Counted from the stretch's first letter, positions 11,028-24,342 are shown. The stretch: DNA of 64,000 nt from Bombardia bombarda (GCA_030512295.1 JAULSR010000001.1:8765001-8829000), one strand, 5' to 3'. Numbers and translations: made by a program. Notes: generated by a model not told the origin, from the sequence alone.

Positions 11028-13451
11028 GTTTCTGAATCACAATGATAGCTGGAAGCACGGTGTGAGTGGTCGTTCGGGTAGGGCCCAGCTCCCGCGTGGC
11101 TGTGAAGCTCCCCGGGATTTGTATGTCCTTGTCTGTGGGGGTAGTGGCAGGTAAGTGAGTGCCGGTTGATGCAGAAACGAGCAAGATAAACACTGACTTG
11201 CCAGGGTGATGGTGAGGGGGAAAAGGAAGCAGGAGAACTCAAGTCTCTGTGCCCCTGCGATGTTATAGGTGATTTAGGGCAAAGAGTGCGAGGGCAAACA
11301 ACGGGAGAGCGGCGGAGCAGAGAGACATGAGGACGGGGAGCTGCTCAGAGAGCAAACAATGTTTGGACAGGGGCCCAGAATGAACAAACTGCACTAGAGG
11401 TATGAGAGAAATGCAGGAGGAGGATGAGACTGAAAGCCAGAAAGTGGCCAAGGTGGGTACGAGAGGGCACATTACGATCCTGCGGAACATTGTTGAGAGA
11501 GATGAGATGACATCCGTGGTCGAGCACTTACACTTGCACATAACCCCCCACTCTTGATGTTCTGGCTTGGGTCGATATCGATTTTGTAGATGAACTCATT
11601 GCAAACAAAGCCTGATTGCGATGTTTGGAACAACATGGACTTGGTGTGTGATCACTGCTGGTCGTGATTGGCCTTCCATCTCAATAACACAGATGTTTGG
11701 GAAGGAACGTCCGGCATCATTGCATAACTTCCGGCAACCAAGCTACGGTACGTTTGTATGCGTTTGTTGACTGTTGAGGAAGGCGCAACCAGCCCACTTG
11801 GGCAAATGTGCCAACAACTCTGCGATGCCCCTAAGAAACAAAACCTACCAGGGCGTGAAATTAGCTTCCATTAGTAGGAGAGTTGCGGGATGTCCATCGG
11901 CAGCTTCTCGGATGGAATAATGAGGTATCCCGCATGGACATGCTCCTCGGCAAGCCACAAAACAAACTTGCCGCCATAAAACAAGCGTTTCGGGGCGCAC
12001 ACAAGCCCGCTGCGGCTGCGTCTTCGGCTAGAGACGCTATGGAAAATCCGGTATGGCTCGGAGGACGGTGCAGGGCAAACCGATGCGGCCGAGGGCTGAC
12101 GGCCTCCAGAGTCCAGGCCCGAATACCATCCATGGACGTTAATCAATGCGACAGGACAGAGCACCGCCAGGAGCGGCAACTTCATGCAGCAGCAATTTCA
12201 AATGCGAGGTCGCCAACAGAGGGCAGGCACCATACTGGTCCGAGATGGTGTCTGGGTGCAACTGAATGTCCGTAGTTGCCTTCCTGCCTGTCCAGCAGGT
12301 GAGCACTCACTCCAGGTCATTCTTATATATCAGCAGCATGTGCGACATCCCGATGACCCAATCGAGGTGCCCTCCTGTTTCGATGCGATGCGACGCGATG
12401 CAACGCGACGCATTGCACTCCGGAGATAGAGCTGCTCATCCGCACAAGCCGTGCGGTCACCAACTCCCGTCCCGTGCGTGCCTCGTAAGTACAGACTTTG
12501 CGTTGTGTCTGAGTCTTATCTCACTACGGTGTAGAAAGATGATAGTGCAAGATTTCAACAAAAAAGACACATGTATACCGTACGGCGTATGACATGCGGG
12601 CAACCACCACGCAAGCCGTGTTCGAATGCGAGTGCTGCGGCCAGACGAGGGGTCCTTCACGGTGTAAATTCCAATCGAGGGGTGAGGCGGAATGGCAAAA
12701 GGTGGCAGTGATGTCGTGGGCCGCCTTTTAACTGGCTTGAGGCTGTCAGGGCCTTGTTCCGCCTAGCTGCAGGTGTCGTCCAGGTGCATGTGTTCCGCCA
12801 CCCTCTAGTCTAGGCCGCCACAGCGCAACATGGTTGAAGACGGGGACCTATGGGAAATGGCGCAGCAAAACGGAATCCCCTGCTGGCCCTGTAACGGCCC
12901 CAAGACCCTGGTCAATCTACCCCCAAGCAACCAAGCCTCGCGTCAGCGCTTCTATTGGCTGTGTTCTGGTCGCCCCAACCAATTCCAGCAAGCAAGGGGC
13001 AGAGAGGTCAGAGGGGGAGGAGTCTACAGAGGTTGCGCACGCTGAGATCCTCTCACGCTGCATTATCCACTCCGCCTCTGTCTTCGCCCTGTGCGCACGC
13101 AAAGTCCTATCCTGCGAGACTGCTACGCTCCTTACTCCTTCTCTCCTAGTAGAAAACCAGCGCCATCGCCCGCTTCACCGGCCCCTCGTTCTCTCGCTCC
13201 ATGTCTCAATTATTAGACCTCCAGATTTGTTCGGTTCGAGCGCACCAATTTAGCTCTAATTCCCCCTTTGGTAGCCCATGCGATCGCTGACCGCGGCCCG
13301 CTCCCGACCCCTCCTCCACCACCGTGACTTTCACCACCCCCCGACCTACCCCCCTGCCTCAGCCGCAATTCGCAATTCGCAAATCTCAAACCTCGACCCA
13401 ACTCCGACAACGCGCCTTCCACCAAGGACTCTCTAGATTGCCGTCGCGAAT
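11028..13451. other. Intergenic region between divergent arb1 and ipk2
   Basis: 2.4 kb without a gene I can support. The last 400 bp before the kinase are pyrimidine-rich, as is common in fungal promoters. A GCGAY-rich patch of short imperfect repeats lies at about 12378-12415. Open frames on both strands (for example 11861-12275) overlap each other and match nothing I recognise. Confidence 0.5.
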
Positions 13452-14921
13452 ATGATACCCAGTAGACCGCTGCCAAACAGCGCTGACCTCAAGCCATACA
13501 ACTTTGCGGTCGCCGGACAGTAAGCCAGCTCGCTTGTTCGCGCCCTCGTCGCTGGCTGGAGCTAGCGCTCCCGGCGCGTGCAGAAGGAACGACGGCATGT
13601 TAACACATCTGACAGCGAAGGCACCCTCTGCGACCCCGATGGCGAGCTCTTCATCAAGCCCTGCACCCAGCAGGAGATCAACTTTTACGAGACGGCCTAC
13701 GAAGACCACAAGAGCTTCGCCGAGCTGATGCCCGTCTACATCGGCACCCTGTCGCTCAACGATGCCACAGACATGGAGTCCCTCAACGAGCAGCTGCCCG
13801 CCGCCGCCTCGCACATCAGCCAGGGCATGAAGGAAGAGGCGCTGCGACTAGCCAAGGAGAACGCCGCCGAGGCAGTCGCCGAGGCCGCCAAAAAAGCAGC
13901 AGCGATCCGCGACCACGTCACATGGCACCCCAACAAGACGCGCAAGATCGCCACCAACAAGTCGGTCGTGCTCGAGAACACGGCCTACGGCTACGTCTGC
14001 CCAAACATACTCGACGCCAAGCTCGGCCGGCGCCTGTGGGCCGACGACGCGCCGCTCGAAAAGCGCCGCCGGTTCGACGAGATCAGCAAGGCCACCACCA
14101 ACGGCTCGCACGGCTTCCGCATCGCCGGCATGCGCGTCTACAAGGGCTCCGAGGACCCGGCCGAGCTGGACGCCGATGGGTACAAGGTCTACGACAAGGA
14201 CTACGGCCGGCTGCAGGTCAACCAGGACAACGTCGTCGACGAGATGCGCAAGTTCATCTTCAACCGCCTCGCCGGCGTGGACGACGACATCGGGCGGGCG
14301 GTCGCCGAGGCATTCCTCCACGACCTGCGCCGCGTCGAGGAGGTGCTCGCGGGCGAGGAGAGCAGGATGTACTCGGCCAGCTTGCTGTTCACGTTTGAGG
14401 GCGACGGCGACGCGCTGCGTGCCGCGATTGAGCAGACGCCCTCGAGTGCCGCGTCGTCGGTGTCGGAACAAGGCAAGAAGGAAAAGGCCGGGGTTGTTGC
14501 TGTTGCTGTCAAGCCCGGCCTTTCGACGTCCCGCGTCGACAGCGGCATTGTAATGAGTGATGACGGCGAGCTGATCCTTGCCGCAGGGGAAGATGAGTAC
14601 CGGAATGGGAATGGCGGCGAAAATAATGCGACGACTGGCCTCATTGCGGAGCCTAGACGGTTGATCCAGAGCCCGATTGAGGAGGACGTCAAGATGCTCG
14701 GATACGGCGCCGAGGGAGACTTCTTTGCTCAGGCTGATATGGGACAAGAAGACGACGAGGAAGACGACGATGACGAAGATATGACTCCGATGCCGCATAT
14801 ATGGTCGCTCAAGCTCATCGACTTTGCGCATGCCGAGTGGGTGCCCGGACAGGGTCCGGACGAGAACGTCCTTTTGGGAGTCAGGAGTTTGATCAAGATT
14901 TTTGAGGAGCTGTCTCAGTGA
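13452..14921 (+). CDS. ipk2: Inositol polyphosphate (multi)kinase, IPK/Arg82 family
   Basis: Exon 1 (13452-13519) and exon 2 (13616-14921) give 457 residues in frame. The intron falls inside the conserved N-terminal segment; the junction restores AGHEGTLCDPDGELFIKPCT, characteristic of the family. The catalytic signature PxxxDxKxG is present as PNILDAKLG, and the C-terminal metal-binding IDFAH plus PGQGPDEN block is intact. From family knowledge, the enzyme phosphorylates Ins(1,4,5)P3 to IP4/IP5 and supports transcriptional and phosphate signalling. An insert of about 150 residues with an acidic run (EDDEEDDDDED) precedes the last motif. Which family member (Arg82/IPMK or IP6K) is uncertain; the length and lack of a long N-terminal extension favour IPMK. 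Confidence 0.85.
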
Positions 14922-16396
14922 TTATTACTAGAGATGTGGCAAATCTTGTGAGCGGGCGAGCGGGCGTGCGGCGTTTAGCCGCAGCCCCGGTGGAGTAACA
15001 AAAATAAAAAGGAGATGCGGCAAGCATGTATGCATTTTTAAAGAGCTACCATGGCCATTATGACTATCATTATCGGAGATAGGGAGAGAGATAGGGAGAG
15101 AGACAGAGGCGATGGCGCCGGGTCGGTCCAGTTGCTGGATGGGATTTTCGTATATACCCAATTCATGTATTATAATTTTTTTGAGGATTAGATGCTCTGG
15201 ATGGTTTCTTTATCTGACGCAGCGATTATTTGTTATTCTTGTATGTGGCCGTTCACTGCTGCCCGCCTATCTAGGGCAAGGTAGGGAACCGCAAGCGTTG
15301 CATAAGTAAACAGATCTTTTAGTCTAGCATTTGGTACCAAGTCGGGTCCGCTTTACGAATAGAGCAGTGCTTTCAATAGCTGTTTAAGACTCTGGACTAT
15401 TATTGATTGCCGCAGTTATGAGATGTTACCCTGTTCATATCCTTGAATCATGGTTATAAGTGTACAGTCCCATTGCTCACCCAGATACCTACTCGGGTCA
15501 TTACCACACTACATAAAAAAGCCTACTAAGACCTGATGGACAGTTGCGAATTCGGCGAAAGTATGAATGCGCAAGGATTAAGGAGAGACAAGAAGGAGCA
15601 ATACATTAGAATAATGTCCCGTGGGTCTGTTTTGATCAACCACCATAAAAATAAAAGGTAGCACCTTTATCCTTCCGTGCGTATTAATGTTCTCGTCTGC
15701 TCCCAGTCACAAACGATATTATCACAGAGAAGCTCGTGACTAGTACTCATTTTATAGTTTATACCGTAATGGTCCACACGTAGCCGAACCCGGACAATTT
15801 TCTTGGAAAGATGCATGGTCGGAAAACTACAGTGCTAGTCAATAAGTCTGGGCCTATCTGCAATTGCACTACTTACAGCTTTTCTATTTACAACTATCCT
15901 ATTCACAACTATCCTACTTACAACTATCCCACTGACAACTATCCCATCCATAGGTAATTATCCCACCCCCAACTATCATATCTATAGCTATCCGGTTAAC
16001 GGTCAAATTTGAGTATAATTAGGTGGCTAAATTAGGGAAGGTTAGGCCTCTGTACGTCGCAAGGTTCTCATATCCATTCACATGTGGACACTGGACAACG
16101 TCCCCTGGGTGGGTGGGCCTGTATCTGAGTGTGGGGTTATCTGGGTAAACAGAAAAAGCTAAACTCAGCCCTACAGGCCTCGCGTAACCTGGCCCCACGT
16201 CATTTCCAACGGGGCAGAAAAGGTCCCTGGGCAAAGCTACCTGCGCACCTTCCGGGCTGGCAAAAGCGAGCTCCTTTGCGTTCCATCCATTTAAAGCTGC
16301 CAGCTTACAACCTTGCATCCTACAGACAAACAGACAAACAGACAATTAATCTGGAATCCGCCACATGAACCAGCGGACAGCGGTTTATTAGCCATC
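14922..16396. other. Intergenic region between ipk2 and clp1
   Basis: About 1.5 kb with no gene seen. It contains a GA-rich patch (15075-15110) and a 15-bp minisatellite (15888-15947). Confidence 0.6.
15888..15947. repeat. 15-bp minisatellite around CAACTATCC
   Basis: CAACTAT starts at 15891, 15906, 15921 and 15936, an exact 15-bp period. A degenerate further copy is at 15970. Units differ by 1-3 bases. Confidence 0.85.
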
Positions 16397-18067
16397 ATGT
16401 CCATCCCGGGGCTTGGTCAGATCATTCCACAGGTAAAAAAAATCCCCCAAAACTATAGACACAAATCCTCAAGTCCTCAACACCATCTCAACCACCACCC
16501 AACCCCCGTCAAGTCCCAATCCTCAAGGTTCTCGCACAGAGCTAAGACATTATGCCACGACCCATTTAGGCAGCCGCAGCCTCCTCCACACGAACCATCA
16601 CCCTCCAGCCGCTGTGGGAATGGCGCTTCCAGGTCCCGCGCAGCAATTCGGCCGGTGTGACGGTCCGCCTGCTTAACGGCACCGCCGAGCGCGACGGCAC
16701 CTCACTCGCCCTCAACCGCACCTACACCTTCATCCGCACCAAGTCCAAGCTCCTCACCTGGTACGGCTGCGTCCTCGAGGTCGAGGGCGAGTGCACCGAA
16801 CACGTGGCAAAACACAACCCCCACACCTCGGCCGAGGTAGCCTTCGTCAACCTACACTTTGCCCTCCAGGAGCGCCGCGCCGCGGTCCAGAAAGCGGCGC
16901 CCGTCACGGGGGCGGCGGGCAAGTCCCCGCAGGGCCCGCGCGTCATGATCTGCGGCCCTGACGGGACAGGCAAGACGACGCTCGCGCGCACGCTGACGGC
17001 CCTGGCGCAGAGGATGGGCTCTCAGCCGCTACTAGCGAACGTGAGCCCCGAGGAGGGCCTTCTGTCGCTGCCGGGCACGATGAGCGCTGCCGTCTACGGC
17101 AACATAATGGACGTCGAGGAGCCATCTGGCGGCCTTGGCGTCCGAAACACACCCACCAGTGGGCCGAGTGCGGTACCGGTGAAGCTGCCGATGGTTTACT
17201 ACTTTGGGAGAGAAAAGGTGGAGGACGACGTGCCGCTGTGGAGGGCTCTCGTCAGCAGACTGGCGAGCTCGGTGCGGGCCAAGATCAACGCGGTCGACAA
17301 GGTAAGATCGTCTGACTTGATCATTGACACGCCGGCATTCGACCCGACCAAGAGCGGTGACATGGACTTGCTGGCTCATGTTGTGAACGAGTTTGCTGGT
17401 AGGTCTAGTTCTTTCATTCCACCTTGCAATGCGATGGACAGCTAATAGAGGGCAGTCAATATCGTTGTGATTTTGAGCTCAACGGCAATGGAGACCGAGC
17501 TGGAACGCCGGCTCGCCCAGACCAAGACCCCTCTGGGAGAGGTCATCACCATTCTTGCACTGGACAAGTCCGATGGTGTCGCGGAGAGGGATAAGGCGTG
17601 GAAGCGGTCCGACCGCGAGGAAGCTATTAGGGAGTACTTCTTCGGAGACCTGAAGAAGACGTTGAGCCCATTTACACACCTAGTCAGCTACGACGAGCTT
17701 GCTATCTTTAGACTTCCCGAAGGTAAGCCGCCACGGTTTTCTCTTGTTATTATCCTCTGTCTCCGAGGGAGTGGCTACATGTAACTGACGCTTTACCAGA
17801 GGAAGATTACTACGAGGGACAGGGCCCCTTGTGTCGGCTGAGGTGTCTGCCGAGATGTCCAATTGGACAATCGCGGTGATGGACGCGTCGGTAAATGACC
17901 CTCCCAAGACCATCCAGCTGGCGCCCGTAATGGGTTTTATCGCCGTCGCAGAGGTGGACGAAGATCGAAGACGGCTCAAGTTCCTATCGCCTGTTAGTGG
18001 ACGGCTGGGCAACAGGCCGCTGGTCTGGGCACGCTGGCCAGAACCCTACATCAACTTACTCGGTTAG
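16397..18067 (+). CDS. clp1: mRNA cleavage and polyadenylation factor Clp1 (frame problem in last exon)
   Basis: Exons 16397-16432, 16570-17398, 17456-17722 and a last exon from 17800 or 17802 to 18067 give about 465 residues. Seen: the N-terminal WEWRFQVP domain, a Walker A GPDGTGKTT near residue 140, and a C-terminal domain ending WARWPEPYINLLG. From family knowledge, Clp1 is a subunit of cleavage factor IA acting in pre-mRNA 3' end formation; human CLP1 is also an RNA 5'-kinase. The ordinary acceptor (AG at 17798-17799) reads EEDYYEGQGPL but then hits a stop, because the rest of the conserved domain lies one base out of frame after the CCCC run at 17825-17828. Using the AG two bases further (exon from 17802) keeps the frame at the cost of an atypical segment. 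Confidence 0.9.
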
Positions 18068-21000
18068 GAGTAAGATGAAGATAAAGTGAAGTTTTCGGAC
18101 ATGCTGTCTTTTGTGAAGTAGCCTCTAGCACAGCGTTATCTTTTCTTTTTTTCGGCTCGGCAATTTGTGCCTACTTGGAGACGAGATGCGCACCAAACAA
18201 CATACTTAGATACCCGGACTAGGGGCGTTTAGAACTACTTGCTGAGTATTGATTCACACGCGACTGTTATTGATTTCCCGGGGCATTACAACCTACCCTG
18301 TGCGGAGACTATGGCTTGGAATCCACCAAGCCTCCCAGCTAATCGCGATAGATGTCTATCACGGCCTTCACATGCTGATCAATGCCCGTATACCGCCTTC
18401 TAGCTATGGATGAAAGTGGTTGGCTGCTGGGACAGGAAGCCCTTGCCAACGACTTAAATGAACACCACCTAGGCAGCAATAAACGGCGACCTAGGGCTGC
18501 ACAATACGTACAACCTTTACCCAATAAGACCACGGAGCACAGTGTTGGCCGATGTGAGCTCGCCGACTGGGTGTGATTACGTTCAATGGGCTCAGTAATG
18601 TTCGTATAAGATGGTGTGCTTACCTAGGTACACTCAAGATGTTGCCTATCTCCACAGCCAGTTACGAAGTACCTATCACAAAAACTAAATTTCATGTTCC
18701 ATCCCGCCCCCTCCATTGGGAATTTGGGATTCAGCTGTCAAGCCCCCAACGTGCCCATCAATCACCCCCAATCCAAGCCGGAAAAGCCCTCAAATTGGCC
18801 TGTGCCACCCTGGGCGAGAGCTTAACCAGAACTTCGGGATGCCCGTCCTGTGTAACCACCTATCATCCACTTGCCAGCGATGCAGGTAGGCTTGCTTGCT
18901 TGCCGCTGACACCCAGCAGTTGCAACAAATTTCCGCTTCGGTAGGTAATCAACACAGCACGGCAGTCAGACAATGTCAAGGGACGTGATCATCTTCCTTT
19001 CCCTCATTATAGTAACTGAACTCGCGCGGTCGGCCTTCTTCAACCATGTCCCCTGGCTCCTCAGCCCAGGTACCCAAAACCTGTGTTGCCCGACAGAATA
19101 CTGCGGGCAGTAATTACCAACAGTCTCGTAAACCAATGCTCAAAATGTCAGACTGGTTGACATTTGCAGGTATGTACGTATAGGCTCCCTCCCCTCCATG
19201 TCCGTGGCTGTACAGGATTTGTACAGCTCAATACAAAGCAGCGGACAAGATTCGTCGCTTCAGCGTAGCCCTCGCCCATGCGGTCCAATCGGGGAGCCTT
19301 CAGCGCGCATTCCTCATAAAACCACCCAGACCCGGCAGACAACGGTTTTCCGACAGGTCAAGTATTTTCTTTTCTCGGAGCGAGCTTCCGTGACGTCGAG
19401 TGCAAAAACGAAATGACCCAAGGCGTTGCTCTGTCAGCTCAATGGCATGGGGAAATGGCAAGAAAGTTGACACAAGTTGAAGTCTCATCATATTTCCGAG
19501 TCCGGCAGACGGAATTATTTGCCCGTTGTATTATCTCCCCCCCCCCCCCCTGTGGTCCAGTGCAGCCCCGTCTTGGCTTGGCGATGGCACGGCGATCCCC
19601 AGCAACGACGGACAGGGGGGAAGACGATTTCCTCCAACCCGATAACGTTTGCCAGCTGGTAGCTGGGCCGCCGCCACGTCGGGCATTTTTGCCTTCTGAG
19701 ATACGAATATGTAAGTATAGGTAGATATACACCCTGCTCGAGGTGAAGAGCTAGCACATAGCTCGCGCTGAGCTGGGAGGACCGGCCCGTCGGTCGAAAA
19801 CGTCTTTTCTGCCCGAGAAGGCGTTGCACATACATACTGCACAGTACGGTGTAGATTAAAACTAATAATGCACCCAGTGGCGGCCGGTGAGCGAGCATTG
19901 AACTCACCGAGATGCAAAATTCCCTCCTTCAATGTAGGTATTGCGAGCGATATGGAATTTCAGTCGATGCTGCACAGCAGGAGACTAAACCTACCACACT
20001 CTCGTCCTTATCCTATGAACCTAGCCTTGATCTTGACCGTGCCGGCCATTGGAGCTGTGACCTGTGACTTGGGAAGCAGGTCTCAAACAAAAATAAATGA
20101 CGACGCTGATCAGGGTCTCCAGTCGACTCTTTAGATCTACGGAGCTTATCGACAGGAAAGCTTGGCCCACTTGGCACCCCCAGCAGCAGCAGCAGCAGCA
20201 ACAGGTGCCCGGAATCCTAGCCGGACGCACCTACACTAGCGCGAGTGCTGCCCGTGACTTACACCATTTTCCATTTCACGATCAGGGCGATATCCGCACA
20301 GTTCAGTGCACCACCACCCAAAATCACCCCCCGCAATTTTGTGCCTATGATCCCAGTCAGCCGATGCTGTCGCCTGCAACCATTGCGCATGCACACAAGA
20401 CTTTGTTTGCGTCGCCTTCAACAAATCTTGCACAATAGGCAGCCCATCAGGACGACGAGGCCAGAGGCCTGGTGTGGTCATTCGTTGTTTTGGCCCTTGG
20501 TTCATGCATCAGTGGCAGTCTACAACGACATATGTGGACTTTCGGCGGAAGAGCAGATGCCGAAGAGATTGTAAGTCCATGCGATCGAGACTGACGTGGA
20601 CGGACGCATTCCCAAATTCCATCAACTCCTGGTCACTAACGCTAACGTTAATAATTTTAGGTGTTGACAAAAAGGACCGGGGTTGGCACTTGGGAGGTAG
20701 AGGGGGGTAGGTACAGTACCTTTACACAGTGCATGCAATTATCACCTACACACAACAAAACAAGGCACTGTCCTAGACTGATCTCCTCCTCCCTCTCGGC
20801 GCCTCGCTGACCAGTCAAAGTCAACCACATTTTGAACGCCAATGGGCACAGAGCTCAAGAGGTGCATGCGGTGTAATGAGGACGAATTGCTGGCTGGTGG
20901 TTGGCCTCTATGATAAACCTTCAGAGGTACGAATACTGACCGCAGCTTTGTAACAAACATCCATTGCTTTTCCGGCCTAGGTCTTGGGGGTGAGGCGCCC

Positions 21001-21838
21001 AAACACCGTGAAAGGGCGCCCAACCAGTTTGTAATTTTGTTTTATCTTTTGTTTTGTCTTGTTTCCCCCTCTTTTTGCTTTGGTTGGATCCACTGTCTTG
21101 CTTTTTGCCCGTAAAAAGACAAAGTCACTCCTCTCATGATGTTGATCACCCAGCCAGGTCCGAAGGCAGGTAGACAGGTAAGGCACCCAAGAGCCCATCT
21201 CATCTGCCCGTGGAAGGCGGCACATCGATCCGATCGATGCATCTCCCACAGGGGTGTTGGAATTGTGGCCAGCACTTTCTTGCTTTTTCCTCTTCCTTTT
21301 CCTTTTCATTTGTCTTGCCATTTAATGCCTCGAGACCTTTCGTTGGGCGGTGGCCATGCCTTCATGCCTCCTCGTGGTCTGATTTGCTCCCAGGTTTATG
21401 AATTCTGCCATCTCTCTCAAATTCTTGTTCTGGCTCTTGCTTTCTTTCTCCATCTCTGTGCATCCCATCTGTGCTTATACTGGCTGCCATGGTCGCTCTC
21501 ATCCTTTTTATATACACCAGACCGACTGTTGCTTGCATTCAGGCCTACTTTCGGACTTCGCGGGCCAAGCCCAAAATAAGTTTTCCAAGCCTGTGTTTCC
21601 CTCATCTCCTCCAGGCATATTAGACCAGAGACATCGTTCCCCTCTGACGTGCGGTTGACGGGGTCCAAGCTGCCCGCTCCTTCCTGCCAGACCTGTTTTC
21701 CAAAATTGGAAGGCACAGTCTGACTCCTCCACGCACCTCTCATATTTCTCCACGATGTGCTGGGGGGTTGATGGACTTGTTGATTGCACTACAGGGCCTG
21801 GGACACTTCTTCAGTTGAGCGTCCGTTGATGGCGGACA
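18068..21838. other. Large intergenic region upstream of the GPCR gene
   Basis: 3.8 kb with no gene I can support. It holds TACCTAGGTA (18621-18630), a 14-base C run (19537-19550) and a CAG run (20181-20200). The frame at 20097-20438 begins with a basic, Ser/Arg-rich stretch like a mitochondrial presequence and encodes eight Gln, but has no recognisable domain and I do not call it a gene. Long promoters are common for fungal signalling genes. Confidence 0.5.
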
Positions 21839-22859
21839 ATGGATGCACTATACGATCCCCTCAGGGCCGTCGAGTCTCGTGCGGGCATGCCCGGCGACTA
21901 TGATCGAGATGTCTTCATTCTCACCCTCATATGCCTCTCGTTTGCCTCCATTAGCGTTGTCATGACAGTGATGACGCTCTACTGGTTCTTGAAGATGCGT
22001 CGGAGCTTCCGACACGAGTAGGCTGCCCTCGATACCATAGAACCTGGACCATTGCTGACATTGGCCTGCCAGACTAATCATGCTACTGATCCAAAGCGAC
22101 TTAATCAAATCACTGATCTTTGTCGTCTTCTCCGTGTACAGCCTACTACATGGTCCAGTAGCATCGAGCTCAGCCTTTTGCCAGGCCAGTGGCTACTTCC
22201 TGGCCCTGGGTATCGAGTCGTCAGACATGGCCGTGCTGCTCATCGCCATCCACTCCATCATGTACATCTTCCGGCCAATGTCGGGGCTGTATCCCTACCG
22301 GAGGCTAGCCTACATCGTCTACTACCTCTTCCCGACCCTCATCGCCAGCCTCGCATACATCGACGGAAGGGGCTACCAGAACATGGGGCACTACTGCTAC
22401 CTGCGGACGGACACGGGCTGGGCCCGCATGTATCTGAGCTGGATCCCACGCTATGTTGTCAGCACCAGCATCATCGTGATATACCCAGCGATATACCTGG
22501 TCATCCGCAGGCGCATGACTGATTACGAGCGGAGGAGCTCAACGACAGCGCTCTCAGAGCGCACCTCGCTGTCGGAGGCGCGCCCGAGCGAGTACCGCGA
22601 CACGCCCCCGACGCCGCCCATCGCCTACCACGGCCTGCTGCCCTCGACGCCCACCACTTCGAGGCGGGGGTCGGCCGTGGACTCGTTGACCCTGGCTGGC
22701 AATTTGAAGAACCAGCAGAGGTCAGTTCTTTTCCCACAGGAATCACTAGATGAGACACTGACTTTAGCAGACGTACGTCGGATACAGGAAGCACCTCGAG
22801 GTCGCCCCTAGCCCCTGCGAAGGGGCCCATCAACTGGAGCCAGTGGTCGGGGTTTGGCA

Positions 22860-22893
<34 letters not shown>

Positions 22894-23102
22894 GCGGCAG
22901 CCGGAATCATCTGCCGCCAATATCACCACAGCATCAGCAGGAGCAGCAGCAGACGACGCAGAGCATGACCCTCTGTCGCCTAGCGCCGGGGGTTCTCACC
23001 CCGGCTCTTCCTCGTACATCACCACTCCGCCTCGGACTCACTCCATCAGCTCTGTACATCACGGTTTGGCGACAGAAGACCAGGCCCAGCACGCTATCTC
23101 CC

Positions 23103-23145
<43 letters not shown>

Positions 23146-24342
23146 ACAACGACGCACATCATCGCTGACATCGCACTCTCGCCGCGCAAGCAGTCTCCCC
23201 TCAGTCTCGGCCTCAGCTTCCCACCCACCACAGCGTCGTCTTCGCGTCATATCCATGATGCGCTCCCTCCGCTCTTTACTCACACCCGCGCCCACTCCAA
23301 CTCCCACTCCCACCCCCGCCGCTGCTACCCGTGGGTTCCGGTCCCGCCACGGCTCAACCCCAGCAGCAACACCATCGCAAACCATGGCCTCTTCCCCTCC
23401 ACCGCACTCCCGCTCGCGCCTCGCCTCGCTCGCCATGGCCATCGCAGACCTCGGTGGTAACAATAGTAACAACAACAACAACAACAACAACAACAACCAC
23501 CCCTATAACAACCACTACCACAACCCCGGCGAAACCTCTCCAATCCTCGCCTCGCCCGAACCATTTAAGAACACGTCGGGCGTCGTCCGCAACCGCTCAA
23601 AGATGCGCCGCCAGCTGCACTCCCTCCTGACCTACCCGATCGTCTATATACTCATCTGGATCTTTCCCTTTGTCTCGCATGTGCTCGGCTACGACGACGA
23701 CATCACCTCGCCCTTCCTCTCCTCTCCCTCATCAATCAGCGGTAACCCGCCACCGCCTCCACCGCTGTGGCTGCTCGTCGTGAGCATCATCAGCCTGTGC
23801 GTGCAAGGCGCGGTGGACTGCTGCCTGTTCGCGATGCGCGAGCAGCCGTGGCGCCATGCCAAGCCAGGCGGCGGGGGGAAGGTGTTTTGGCGGGCGCTGG
23901 TGGGGAGGCTGACGCTGGGGTTGTTGAAGAATGGTGGGAGTGGTGGGGGAGGGCAATGGGGGGGATGATTGTGGGGGGCGGCAGAACGAGGGAGGAGATG
24001 TTGGTTGATGGGCGGATTGCGCGACAGAGAAGGTTGGAGGAGATTGCGAATGAGCGGGAGGCGGCGAGGAAGGCTAGGGCTGGGAGGGCTGGGGGGAGTT
24101 TGGGGCAGCCGGAGCAGCAGGGAGGGATGGAGAGGGAAGGAGGGGGGAGGGAGGGTCCGAGAGTTACTAGGACGAGGGAGTGGTGGGATGTTGAGGTGGA
24201 TGGGCCGGCGGTGGGGGGGAGGTTTAGTGATGATGATGGGGGTGGGACTGCTGCTGTTGGTGTTGCTGGGGGGTTGGATGACTGTCACTACTATTACTAC
24301 CGTGATGATCCGCTTAGTGAGGAGGTTCGTCAGGAGGTGTGA
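21839..24342 (+). CDS. Git3/GPR1-type G-protein-coupled receptor (class III nutrient/carbon sensor), frame break near 3' end
   Basis: Exons 21839-22017, 22073-22720 and 22771 onward join in frame. Five hydrophobic helices lie between residues 26 and 205, followed by a huge third intracellular loop (about 205-555) rich in Ser, Pro, poly-Gln and poly-Asn. Two further helices follow: LLTYPIVYILIWIFPFVSHV (Git3 C-terminal domain) and LWLLVVSIISLCVQGAVDCC. From family knowledge, such receptors sense glucose or amino acids and signal through a G-alpha protein to cAMP/PKA. The frame stops at 23968, just after a run of seven G (23958-23964). One base over, a frame with REWWDV-like tail features and a cytosolic sequence starting RTREEML runs on to 24342, so the true C-terminus probably lies there. 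Confidence 0.85.
22862..23143 (+). repeat. CAG (poly-Gln) tracts within the GPCR loop
   Basis: Two CAG runs (22862-22891 and 23108-23143) encode Gln runs in the third intracellular loop. An AAC run coding for Asn follows at about 23467-23496. Such tracts are prone to length variation. Confidence 0.9.

Noticed and set aside
13848..14831. Long open frame (327 codons) antisense to the inositol polyphosphate kinase
   Set aside because: It mirrors the GC-rich codon pattern of the kinase on the other strand, has no recognisable domain, and the kinase motifs on the plus strand are unambiguous.
19537..19550. Run of 14 C as a possible regulatory element or assembly gap
   Set aside because: A simple homopolymer with no other signal around it. 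Length may be unreliable given the homopolymer problems elsewhere.
20097..20438. 113-codon frame with a presequence-like N-terminus and poly-Gln
   Set aside because: The Gln run reflects a CAG microsatellite, the rest has no domain, and no splice sites extend it. Not enough to call a gene.
23880..24000. Intron joining the two frames at the GPCR 3' end
   Set aside because: All nearby GT donors leave the wrong phase for the only good acceptor (GGCAG before AACGAGG), and the stretch is G-rich without a branch site. A one-base loss in the G7 run is simpler.
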